From positions 2,828-9,865 of the forward strand of contig DOUW01000475.1 of the NCBI GenBank assembly GCA_003520365.1: a stretch of 7,038 nt of DNA, written 5' to 3'. The DNA is from Massilia sp. Lineage in GTDB: Bacteria; Pseudomonadota; Gammaproteobacteria; Burkholderiales; Burkholderiaceae_D. Position numbers and translations under genes: made by a program. This document shows, in pieces, positions 1-6,789 of the stretch. The notes under the pieces were generated by a model, which saw only the letters and a program-made list of their open reading frames with translations, did no database searches and was not told the origin of the DNA. Positions within the stretch are counted from its first letter, which is position 1; every line of letters starts with the position of its first letter.

Positions 1-20
1 TGGGCACTTGTGCCCACGCG
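1..20. repeat. REP-like palindrome, second copy, cut by the window edge
   Basis: TGGGCAC (1-7) and GTGCCCA (10-16) pair with a 2-nt spacer and continue into CGCG, as in the copy at 2222-2249. The left flank is outside the window. It lies about 36 nt after the stop of copy C, so both visible copies lie downstream of a peptidase gene. Beyond CACGCG the flanks differ, which points to a mobile short element rather than duplication with the gene. Confidence 0.55.
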
Positions 21-56
21 GTACAACATCAGATCAACCGCACAGCGGCCGACAGC

Positions 57-2177
57 TTACTCGCCCGTCAAACCACGGCGCTCCAGCAGCGGCTGCACCT
101 GCGCATCGCGGCCGCTGAAGTTGCGGTACATCTGCATCGCGTCGAGCGTGCCGCCGCGCGAGAGCAGGGTCTTGCGGAAGTGGTCGCCGTTCTTGCGGGT
201 CAGGCCGCCGTTTTCCTTGAACCAGTTCACGGTGTCGGCATCGAGCTTCTCGGCCCACAGGTAACCGTAGTAGCCGGCCGAATAGCCGCCCGAGAAGGTG
301 TGCGAGAAGTAGGTGGTGCGGTAGCGCGGCGGCACCAGCGCGAAGTCCACGCCCGCCTTCTTCAGCGCCTCAGCCTCGAAGGCCAGCACGTCGGTCGGGA
401 TCTGGTTCGGCGCCAGCTGGTGCCAGGCCTGGTCCAGCAGCGACGCGGCCAGGTACTCGGTGGTGCGGAAGCCTTCGTTGAACTGGGCGGACGCCTGCAC
501 TTTATCCAGCAGTTCCTTCGGCATCGGCTCGCCGGTCTGGTAGTGCTTGGCGTAGTTGGCCAGCACTTCCGGCCAGGCCATCCACATCTCGTTGACCTGC
601 GACGGGAACTCGACGTAGTCGCGCGGCACGCGCGCCAGGCGCGGGTATTTCACTTCCGAGAACATGCTGTGCAGCGCATGGCCGAACTCGTGGAAGGTGG
701 TGCGCACTTCGTCGTAGGTGAGCAGGGTCGGCTCGCCCGCGGCCGGCTTGGCGATGTTCAGGTTGTTGGCGATGACGGGCTTGGTGCCCAGCAGCTTGCT
801 TTGGCCGACCAGGGCATTGGCCCAGGCGCCGCCGCGCTTGTTCGAGCGCGCGTACGGGTCGAAGGTGAAGATCGCCAGCTGCTTGCCGTCGGCGTCGAAC
901 ACGTCGAAGGTGCGCACGTCCTCGACATAGGTCGGCAGGTCCTTGCGTTCCTTGAAGGTGAGGCCGAATTCCTTGTTGGCGGCGAAGAACACGCCGTCCT
1001 GCAGCACGCGGTTCAGCTCGAAGTACGGACGCAGCTGGCCGGCGTCGAAGGCGTAGCGCTGCTGGCGTACCTTGTCGCTGTAGAAGGCCCAGTCGTGGGC
1101 GGCGGCCTGGAAGCCGCCTTTCTCGGCGTCGATCGCCTTCTGGATCTCGGCCGCTTCCTTCCGGGCGTTGTTCACGGCCGGCTTGGCGAATTCGGCCAGC
1201 AGCTTGTTGACGGCGCCGGTGGTCTTCGCGGTCTGGTCTTCCAGGTTGTAGGCGGCGTAGTTCGGGTAGCCCAGCAGCACGGCGCGTTCGGCGCGCAGCT
1301 TGGCGATCTGCAGCACGATGTTCTTGTTGTCGAACTCGCCGCCGCGCGAGCCGCGCGCCAACGATGCGGCCAGCAGTTTTTCGCGGGTGGCGCGGTTGGT
1401 CAGCACCGACAGGCCGGCTTGCTGGGTGGTGTTCACGACCGGGATCACGAACTTGCCGTCCAGGCCACGTTTTTTACCTTCCGCGGCGGCGGCGTCGATC
1501 TGCTTGTCCGACATGCCGGCCAGTTCGGCACGGGTGTCGACCACCAGCGCCGAGGCGTTGGCTTCCTTCAGCACGTTCTGGGCGAACTGGGTCGACAGCG
1601 CGGCCAGCTGGCCGTTCATCGCCTTCAGCTTGTCCTTGTCGGCGCTGGAGAGCTGGGCGCCGGCGCGCACGAAGTCGGTGTGGTAGCGCTCGAGCAGGTA
1701 TTTCGACTCGGCGTCCAGGTTCAGCTTGTCGCGCTTGTCGTACAGCGCCTTGATGCGCGCGTACAGCTTCGGGTTCAGGCGGATCGCATCGTTGTGGGCA
1801 GCCTGCTTCGGCGCCAGTTCCTTGGCCAGCGCCTGCAGGGTGTCGTTCGTGTACGAGCCTTGCAGGGTGCCGAAGGCCGCGCCGACACGGTCGAGCAGGC
1901 GGCCCGAACGCTCCATCGCGACGATGGTGTTGTCAAAGGTCGGCGCCGCCTTGTTGTTGGCGATCGCTTCGATCTCCGCCGCTTCCTGGCGCATGCCTTC
2001 GGCAAACGCGGGCGCGAAGTGCTCGTTCTTGATCTTGTCGAACGGCGGGTACTGGAACTGCAGGGTGCTCGGCTTGGCGAACGGGTTCGACGCTTCCAGC
2101 AGCGACGCCGGTTGGGCATAGGCCAGGTTCGCGACGGCGACGCTGGCAGCGATCAACAACATTTGAGGACGATTCAT
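57..2177 (-). CDS. Exported M3 family (Dcp-like) peptidyl-dipeptidase, copy C, with shortened active-site loop
   Basis: Predicted periplasmic zinc metallopeptidase of 706 residues, third gene of the tandem array. An N-terminal signal peptide (Arg3, hydrophobic core about 6-19, AYA before Gln22) is followed by a helical N-terminal region and the M3 catalytic domain in the C-terminal two thirds. Zinc ligands are His496 and His500 of HEFGH, with catalytic Glu497. The third ligand is Glu523 in DYVEFPSQ. The substrate-binding segment begins at SH626 and continues GGYSAGYYGYLW, and the protein ends in ERRGL, as Dcp proteins do. From family knowledge, Dcp enzymes release C-terminal dipeptides. The ATG at 2177 is preferred over the GTG at 2183. 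It starts the MNRP signal peptide shared with copy B, and a purine-rich AAGAAGAAAG (2183-2192) lies 5 nt upstream and overlaps the GTG. Oddities: the loop between the zinc ligands lacks two residues and the FSGT motif found in the paralogs, and the usual YDPDVR is YVEDVR (417-422). The frame is intact, so it may be active with altered specificity, or declining. Confidence 0.93.
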   Translation of the reverse strand: MNRPQMLLIAASVAVANLAYAQPASLLEASNPFAKPSTLQFQYPPFDKIKNEHFAPAFAEGMRQEAAEIEAIANNKAAPTFDNTIVAMERSGRLLDRVGAAFGTLQGSYTNDTLQALAKELAPKQAAHNDAIRLNPKLYARIKALYDKRDKLNLDAESKYLLERYHTDFVRAGAQLSSADKDKLKAMNGQLAALSTQFAQNVLKEANASALVVDTRAELAGMSDKQIDAAAAEGKKRGLDGKFVIPVVNTTQQAGLSVLTNRATREKLLAASLARGSRGGEFDNKNIVLQIAKLRAERAVLLGYPNYAAYNLEDQTAKTTGAVNKLLAEFAKPAVNNARKEAAEIQKAIDAEKGGFQAAAHDWAFYSDKVRQQRYAFDAGQLRPYFELNRVLQDGVFFAANKEFGLTFKERKDLPTYVEDVRTFDVFDADGKQLAIFTFDPYARSNKRGGAWANALVGQSKLLGTKPVIANNLNIAKPAAGEPTLLTYDEVRTTFHEFGHALHSMFSEVKYPRLARVPRDYVEFPSQVNEMWMAWPEVLANYAKHYQTGEPMPKELLDKVQASAQFNEGFRTTEYLAASLLDQAWHQLAPNQIPTDVLAFEAEALKKAGVDFALVPPRYRTTYFSHTFSGGYSAGYYGYLWAEKLDADTVNWFKENGGLTRKNGDHFRKTLLSRGGTLDAMQMYRNFSGRDAQVQPLLERRGLTGE

Positions 2178-2182
2178 AAACA

Positions 2183-2192
2183 CTTTCTTCTT
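2183..2192 (-). promoter_or_regulatory. Ribosome binding site of copy C
   Basis: On the minus strand AAGAAGAAAG lies 5 nt upstream of the ATG at 2177. It overlaps the alternative GTG start at 2183, so it decides the start in favour of the ATG. Confidence 0.55.
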
Positions 2193-2221
2193 GAATAACC
2201 CGGGCGGTCACCGAAGCCCCC

Positions 2222-2249
2222 CGTAGGGTGGGCACTCCGTGCCCACGCG
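2222..2249. repeat. REP-like palindrome between copies B and C
   Basis: GTGGGCAC (2228-2235) and GTGCCCAC (2239-2246) form a perfect 8-bp stem with a TCC loop, flanked by CGTAG on the left and GCG on the right. The same palindrome recurs at the left window edge after copy C. I recall similar GTAGGGTGGGCAC...GTGCCCACGCG elements as dispersed intergenic repeats in Massilia-type genomes. No transposase is nearby. No T-run follows in either direction. Confidence 0.6.
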
Positions 2250-2265
2250 AAACGACGATCATTGT

Positions 2266-2302
2266 TGGCGGTGCAAACAGAACAGCGTTAGCTCCACCGC
2301 CA
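2266..2302. repeat. Inverted repeat just after copy B
   Basis: TGGCGGTG (2266-2273) and CACCGCCA (2295-2302) are perfect 8-bp arms around a 21-nt loop. The first base transcribed into it lies 7 nt after the stop of copy B. It sits next to the REP-like palindrome, so the two may belong to one composite element. No U-tract follows on the minus strand. It could form a 3'-end stabilising stem or a weak terminator. Confidence 0.45.
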
Positions 2303-2309
2303 CCCCAGA

Positions 2310-4433
2310 TCACTCAGCCGTCAAACCACGACGCTCCAGCAGCGGTCCGATTTCCGGATCGCGCCCACGGAAGGACCGGTACATCTCGACCGCATCCATG
2401 GTGCCGCCCTTCGACAGCACCATCTGGCGGAAGCGCTCGCCGTTCTTGCGCAACAGGCCGCCGTTTTCCTTGAACCACTCGCCGGCGTCGGCATCGAGGC
2501 GCTCGGCCCACAGGTAGCTGTAGTAGCCGGCCGAGTAGCCGCCCGCAAAGGCGTGCGAGAAGTAGGTCGTGCTGTAGCGCGGCGGGACCGGGCCGAAGTC
2601 AAGGCCGGCTTCCTTCAACGCCTGCGCTTCGAAGCTCTTCACGTCCGACGGAATCGCCTTCGAGCCCAGCTGGTGCCATTTCTGGTCCAGCACCGCGGCC
2701 GCCAGGTATTCGGTGGTGCGGTAGCCTTCGTTGAAGCGCTGCGACGCGCGCAGCTTGTCGAGCAGTTCCTTCGGCATCGGCGCGCCGGTCTGGTAGTGCT
2801 TGGCGTAGTTGGCCAGCACTTCCGGCCAGGCCATCCACATCTCGTAGACCTGCGACGGCAGCTCGACGTAGTCACGCGGCACGCTGGTGCCCGAGAAGCG
2901 CGGGTATTTCACGTTCGAGAACCAGCCATGGGTGCCGTGGCCGAATTCGTGGAAGGTGGTGCGCACTTCGTCCCAGGTCAGGAGGGTCGGCTCGCCGGCG
3001 GCCGGCTTGACCAGGTTCAGGTTGTTGGTGATGACCGGCTTGTTACCCAGCAGCTTGCTCTGGGTGACCAGGGCGCTCATCCAGGCGCCGCCGCGCTTGT
3101 TGGCGCGCGCATACGGGTCGACCACAAAAATCGCCAGGTGGGTGCCGTTTTCTTCGAAGATGTCGTACACGCGCACGTCCGGATCGTAGACCGGCAGGTC
3201 CTTGCGCTCCTTGAAGGTGATGCCCCACAGCTGGTTGGCAGCGAAGAAGGCGCCGTTCAGGACGTTGTTGAACTCGAAGTAGGGCTTCAGTTCGTTGGCA
3301 TCGAAGGCGTACTTGGCGGCGCGCACCTTGTCGCTGTAGTAGTTCCAGTCGGAGGCGGCGACCTTGAAGCCCCCCTTCTCGGCATCGATTACTTGCTGGA
3401 TCTCGGCCGCTTCCTTGCCGGCGTTGCGCACGGCCGGCACGGTCAGGTCGGACAGCAGCTTGTTGACGGCGCCGGTGGTCTTGGCGGTCTGGTCCGCCAG
3501 CGAATAGGCGGCGTGGCTCTCAAAGCCGAGCAGCTCGGCGCGTTCGGCGCGCAGCTTGGCCAGCTTCAGCACGACCTCGCGGTTGTCGAACTCGCCGCCG
3601 CGCGCACCGCGCGCCATCGACAGGCTCAACAGTTTTTCGCGGGTGCCGCGATTGCTCAGGGTCGACATCAGCGGCTGCTGGGTGGTGTTCACGACCGGGA
3701 ACACGAACTTGCCTTCCAGGCCGCGCTTCTTCGCCTCAAGCGCGGCGGCGGCGATCGCCTTCTCCGGCAGGCCGGCCAGTTCCTCGCGGGTGTCGACCAC
3801 GAACGCCGAGGCGTTCACTTCCTTCAGCACGTTCTGGCTGAACTGGGTCTGCAGGGCGGCCAGCTGGCTGTTCATGGCCTTCAGCTTGGCTTTGTCCGCT
3901 TCCGACAGCTGGGCGCCGGCGCGCACGAAGTCCTTGTGGTAGCGCTCGACCAGGTAGGCCGATTCGGCGTCGAGCTTGAGGCTGTTGCGCTTGTCGTACA
4001 GGGCCTTGATGCGGGCGTACAGTTTCGGGTTCAGGCGGATCGAGTCGGCGTGCGCGGCCAGCTTCGGCGCCAGCTCCTTGTCCAGCGCCTGCAGCTGGTC
4101 GTTGGTGTAGGAGCCGATCAGGGTCTGGAACACGGCCTGCACGCGGGTCAGCAGCTGGCCCGAGCGCTCCATCGCGACGATGGTGTTCTCAAAAGTAGGC
4201 GCGGCCTTGTTGTTGGCGATCGCTTCGACTTCGGCGGCGTGCTGGCGCATGCCTTCGGCGAACGCCGGCGCGAAGTGTTCGTTCTTGATCTTGTCGAAGG
4301 CCGGGTAGCCATATTGCAGGGTGCTCGGCTTGGCGAACGGGTTGGCGGCGTCGAGCGAGGCGCTCGGTGCGGCCCAGGCCAGGTTGGCCACGGCGACGCT
4401 GGCGGCGATCAGGAGCATGCGTGGACGATTCAT
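2310..4433 (-). CDS. Exported M3 family (Dcp-like) peptidyl-dipeptidase, copy B
   Basis: Predicted periplasmic zinc metallopeptidase of 707 residues, middle gene of the array. The signal peptide MNRPRMLLIAASVAVANLA ends in AWA (residues 19-21) with cleavage before Ala22. The zinc site is His495/Glu496/His499 in HEFGH, plus Glu524 in DYVELPSQ. The spacing of 29 residues from first His to Glu matches thimet oligopeptidase and Dcp. The FSGTSVPRD loop is intact. The C-terminal segment has SHAF (His627), GGYSAGYYSYLWAE and a final ERRGL. The likely role is removal of C-terminal dipeptides from exported or imported oligopeptides. An in-frame ATG at 4505 would add 24 residues (Arg/His-rich), but these come from the intergenic hairpin. 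The ATG at 4433 gives the signal peptide shared by all copies and has a weak AGAGA about 3 nt upstream. Differences from the other copies: GT instead of AL just after HEFGH, and one residue fewer in the VLNGAFF segment. It lies 91 bp after copy A and 132 bp before copy C. Confidence 0.94.
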   Translation of the reverse strand: MNRPRMLLIAASVAVANLAWAAPSASLDAANPFAKPSTLQYGYPAFDKIKNEHFAPAFAEGMRQHAAEVEAIANNKAAPTFENTIVAMERSGQLLTRVQAVFQTLIGSYTNDQLQALDKELAPKLAAHADSIRLNPKLYARIKALYDKRNSLKLDAESAYLVERYHKDFVRAGAQLSEADKAKLKAMNSQLAALQTQFSQNVLKEVNASAFVVDTREELAGLPEKAIAAAALEAKKRGLEGKFVFPVVNTTQQPLMSTLSNRGTREKLLSLSMARGARGGEFDNREVVLKLAKLRAERAELLGFESHAAYSLADQTAKTTGAVNKLLSDLTVPAVRNAGKEAAEIQQVIDAEKGGFKVAASDWNYYSDKVRAAKYAFDANELKPYFEFNNVLNGAFFAANQLWGITFKERKDLPVYDPDVRVYDIFEENGTHLAIFVVDPYARANKRGGAWMSALVTQSKLLGNKPVITNNLNLVKPAAGEPTLLTWDEVRTTFHEFGHGTHGWFSNVKYPRFSGTSVPRDYVELPSQVYEMWMAWPEVLANYAKHYQTGAPMPKELLDKLRASQRFNEGYRTTEYLAAAVLDQKWHQLGSKAIPSDVKSFEAQALKEAGLDFGPVPPRYSTTYFSHAFAGGYSAGYYSYLWAERLDADAGEWFKENGGLLRKNGERFRQMVLSKGGTMDAVEMYRSFRGRDPEIGPLLERRGLTAE

Positions 4434-4467
4434 GTGTCTCTGTTTATGGTGGTGGTGAATGAGGTGA

Positions 4468-4508
4468 CGTGTGCATGCCCGGCCTGTCTCCCGGCCGGCA
4501 TGCACACG
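4468..4508. repeat. Long intergenic stem-loop between copies A and B
   Basis: The arms CGTGTGCATGCC (4468-4479) and GGCATGCACACG (4497-4508) are perfectly complementary over 12 bp. After a one-base bulge (4480), GGCC 4481-4484 pairs with GGCC 4493-4496, closing an 8-nt loop. The element starts 16 nt after the stop of copy A on the minus strand and ends 34 nt before the ATG of copy B. No T-run follows on the minus strand, so it is not a standard intrinsic terminator. It may act as an RNA-stability or attenuation element in a shared transcript. Confidence 0.7.
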
Positions 4509-4524
4509 AAGCTTGCGTTTGAAA

Positions 4525-6660
4525 CTACTGCGCCGTCAGGCCGCGGCGTTCGAGCAGGGGCTCGATGATCGGGTCGCGGCCGCGGAAGTTGCGGAACAGG
4601 TCCATCGCCTCGGCGGTGCCGCCGCGCGACAGCAGGGTCTTGCGGAAGTGGTCGCCGTTCTTGCGCGACAGGCCGCCGTTCTCGGTGAACCACTGCACGG
4701 TGTCGGCGTCGAGCTTTTCGCTCCACAGGTAGGCGTAATAGCCGGCCGAGTAGCCGCCGTTCATCGAGTGCGAGAAATAGGTCGTGCGGTAGCGCGGCGG
4801 CACCGGCGCGAAGTCGACGCCGGCGTCCTTCAGGGCCTTCGCCTCGAAAGCGAGGACGTCGGTCGGGACCTGGGCCGGGGTCAGCTGGTGCCATTTCTGG
4901 TCGAGCAGCGAAGCGGCCAGGTACTCGGTCGTCATGAAGCCCTGGTTGAATTTTTTCGAGGCGACCACCTTGTCCAGCAATTCCTTCGGCATCGGCGCGC
5001 CGGTCTTGTAGTGCTTGGCGTAGTTGGCCAGGACTTCCGGCCAGATCGCCCACATCTCGTTGACCTGCGACGGATACTCGACGAAGTCGCGCGGCACGTT
5101 GGTGCCCGAGAAGTGCGGGTACTTCACGTCCGAGAACATGCCGTGCAGCGCATGGCCGAACTCGTGGAAGGCCGTGCGCACCTCGTCATAGGTCATCAGG
5201 GTCGGCTCGCCAGCGGGCGGCTTCGGGATGTTCAGGTGGTTGCCCACGACCGGGTGCTTGCCCAGCAGGTGGGACTGCGAGACGTACTCGTTCATCCAGG
5301 CCCCGCCCTGCTTGTTGGCGCGCGCGTAGGGGTCGAAGATGAAGATCGCGAGCGGCTTGCCGTTGGCGTCGATGACATCGAAGGTGCGCACGTCCGGATC
5401 GTAGACCGGCAGGTCCTTGCGCTCCTTGAAGGTGATGCCGTATTCCTTGGTCGCGGCGAAGAACACGCCGTTGACCAGGACGTTGTTCATCTCGAAATAC
5501 GGGCGCAGCTGGTTCTCGTCGAAATTGTACTGGGCGGCGCGCACTTTATCCGTGTAATAGGCCCAGTCGTGGGCGGCGACCTTGAAGCCCCCTTTTTCCG
5601 CATCGATGATCTTCTGGATCTCGCCCGCTTCCTTTTTCGCGTTGTCGACGGCCGGCTTGGCCAGTTCGGCCAGCAGCTTGTTGACGGCGGCCGGGTTCTT
5701 CGCGGTTTCCAGTTCCTGCGAGTAGGCGGCGTAGTTCGGGTAGCCCAGCAAGGTGGCGCGCTCGGCGCGCAGCTTGACCAGCTTCAGCACCAGGTCGCGC
5801 GAATCGAATTCGCCGCCGCGGCTGCCGCGGTTCATCGAGGCGGCCTGCAGGCGCTCGCGCACCGACCGGTTGGTCAGGCTCGCCAGCGGCGGCTGGATGG
5901 TGGTGTTGACGATGGCGATGGCGTACTTGCCGTCCATGCCGCGCTTCTTCGCCTCGGCGGCGGCGGCGGCGATCTCGGCGTCGGACAGGCCGGCCAATTC
6001 CTCGCGGGTGTTGACGATCAGGGCCGAGGCGTTCGCCTCCTTCAGCACGCGCTGCGAGAACTCGGACTGCAGGGAGGCGATCTGGCCATTGTAGGCCTTC
6101 AGTTTTTCCTTGTCCGCGCTTGAGAGCTTGGCGCCGGCGCGCACGAATTCCTTGTAGTAGCGCTCGAGCAGGAAGGCCGCCTCGGCGTCCAGGCCCAGGC
6201 TGCTGCGCTTGTTGTACAGGGTCTCGACGCGCTTGAACAGTTTCGGGTTCAGGTGGATGGCGTCGCTGTGCGCCGCCAGCTTGGGCGACATTTCGCGGTC
6301 GATCGCGTCCAGGCGGTCGTTGGTGTTGGCGGTCTGCAGGTTCGAGAACACGGCGGCCACGCGCGACAGCATCTGGCCCGAGCGCTCCAGCGCGACGATG
6401 GTGTTATCGAACGTCGGCGCCGCCTTGTTGTCGGCGATGCTCGCCACTTCGCGCAGCTGTTCGCGCATGCCGGCGGCGTAGGCCGGCAGGAAGTGCTCGT
6501 CCTTGATCTTGTCGAAGGCCGGGTAGTTGAACGGCAGCGCGCTCGGCTTGGCGAAGGGATTGGAGGCATCCAGCGTGGCGCCGGAGCCGGCAGGGGCAGC
6601 AAAGGCCGTGCCGGCGAACGCCAGGCTGGCCGCGATGATGAGCATTTGTGGACGTTTCAT
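4525..6660 (-). CDS. Exported M3 family (Dcp-like) peptidyl-dipeptidase, copy A (promoter-proximal)
   Basis: Predicted periplasmic zinc metallopeptidase of 711 residues, first gene of the array in transcription order. The signal peptide MKRPQMLIIAASLAFAGTA ends in AFA (19-21). A short Gly/Ser/Ala stretch follows before the NPFAKPS block where all three mature proteins align. Zinc and catalytic residues are His499, Glu500 and His503 in HEFGHALHGMF, and Glu528 in RDFVEYPSQ, with the standard 29-residue spacing and an intact FSGTNVPRDF loop. The substrate-binding stretch is SH631SMNGGYSAGYYAYLW, and the C-terminus reads ERRGLTAQ. Of the three it is closest to the Dcp consensus I recall around the active site (HEFGHALHGxF, PVYDPDVR). 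An in-frame upstream ATG at 6852 would add 64 residues through the promoter region. The ATG at 6660 is preferred because it starts the signal peptide and follows a good purine-rich site, GAGAGAGA (6663-6670). The likely function is dipeptidyl carboxypeptidase activity on oligopeptides; substrate range cannot be read from sequence. Confidence 0.95.
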   Translation of the reverse strand: MKRPQMLIIAASLAFAGTAFAAPAGSGATLDASNPFAKPSALPFNYPAFDKIKDEHFLPAYAAGMREQLREVASIADNKAAPTFDNTIVALERSGQMLSRVAAVFSNLQTANTNDRLDAIDREMSPKLAAHSDAIHLNPKLFKRVETLYNKRSSLGLDAEAAFLLERYYKEFVRAGAKLSSADKEKLKAYNGQIASLQSEFSQRVLKEANASALIVNTREELAGLSDAEIAAAAAEAKKRGMDGKYAIAIVNTTIQPPLASLTNRSVRERLQAASMNRGSRGGEFDSRDLVLKLVKLRAERATLLGYPNYAAYSQELETAKNPAAVNKLLAELAKPAVDNAKKEAGEIQKIIDAEKGGFKVAAHDWAYYTDKVRAAQYNFDENQLRPYFEMNNVLVNGVFFAATKEYGITFKERKDLPVYDPDVRTFDVIDANGKPLAIFIFDPYARANKQGGAWMNEYVSQSHLLGKHPVVGNHLNIPKPPAGEPTLMTYDEVRTAFHEFGHALHGMFSDVKYPHFSGTNVPRDFVEYPSQVNEMWAIWPEVLANYAKHYKTGAPMPKELLDKVVASKKFNQGFMTTEYLAASLLDQKWHQLTPAQVPTDVLAFEAKALKDAGVDFAPVPPRYRTTYFSHSMNGGYSAGYYAYLWSEKLDADTVQWFTENGGLSRKNGDHFRKTLLSRGGTAEAMDLFRNFRGRDPIIEPLLERRGLTAQ

Positions 6661-6662
6661 GG

Positions 6663-6670
6663 TCTCTCTC
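6663..6670 (-). promoter_or_regulatory. Ribosome binding site of copy A
   Basis: On the minus strand the run GAGAGAGA lies just upstream of the ATG at 6660. It supports this start over the in-frame ATG at 6852, which would extend the protein through the promoter region. Confidence 0.6.
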
Positions 6671-6721
6671 ACGAACTCGAAGGGACTGCCCGCGGGATCG
6701 CCGCCGACAGCTGCGCGCCAG

Positions 6722-6730
6722 ATCATAGCA
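6722..6730 (-). promoter_or_regulatory. Candidate extended -10 promoter for the peptidase array
   Basis: Read on the minus strand this is TGCTATGAT: a TATGAT hexamer (5 of 6 matches to TATAAT) with an upstream TG, the extended -10 form. The -35 is weak; the best match is ATGACG with a 19-bp spacer, which fits an extended -10 promoter. Transcription would start near 6715, giving a leader of about 55 nt before the ATG of copy A. This is motif matching only. Confidence 0.4.
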
Positions 6731-6771
6731 GGCTTTATTGCCCTATCGTCATAGTGAAACAAAAGCATACA

Positions 6772-6789
6772 AACATGTATATACAAGTT
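6772..6789. repeat. 18-bp near-perfect palindrome, candidate operator
   Basis: The sequence AACATGTATATACAAGTT pairs at 8 of 9 positions between its halves, around a perfect TGTATATACA core. It lies in the AT-rich part of the divergent intergenic region, about 65 bp upstream of the proposed start of the peptidase transcript. It also overlaps the best -10 candidate for the oxidoreductase gene. The location suits a dimeric regulator controlling both sides. The regulator is not in the window, and chance AT-rich symmetry is possible. Confidence 0.4.

Noticed and set aside
180..2198. 672-codon open frame on the plus strand, antisense to copy C
   Set aside because: It is a shadow of the GC-rich codon pattern of the peptidase gene. 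The protein is low-complexity (rich in V, G, R, Q, L) with no recognisable motifs.
4461..4467. TCACCTC on the minus-strand mRNA leader of copy B as an anti-Shine-Dalgarno switch
   Set aside because: It matches the 16S rRNA tail, but the ribosome binding site of copy B is only a weak AGAGA, so pairing would be short. No alternative structure could be supported.
4434..4505. N-terminal extension of copy B with a histidine cluster
   Set aside because: It would place 24 charged residues before a canonical signal peptide, and its codons come from the intergenic stem-loop. The paralogs start at the MNRP/MKRP position.
4440..4508. Intrinsic terminator after copy A
   Set aside because: The stem is strong, but the minus-strand sequence after it is TCACCTCATTCACC, with no T-run.
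2553..4568. 671-codon open frame on the plus strand, antisense to copy B
   Set aside because: Same composition as the other antisense frames. Its resemblance to them follows from the paralogy of the sense genes, so its conservation is not independent evidence.
4471..6123. 550-codon open frame on the plus strand, antisense to copy A
   Set aside because: An antisense shadow, with no motif, no convincing ribosome binding site and a start inside the intergenic hairpin.
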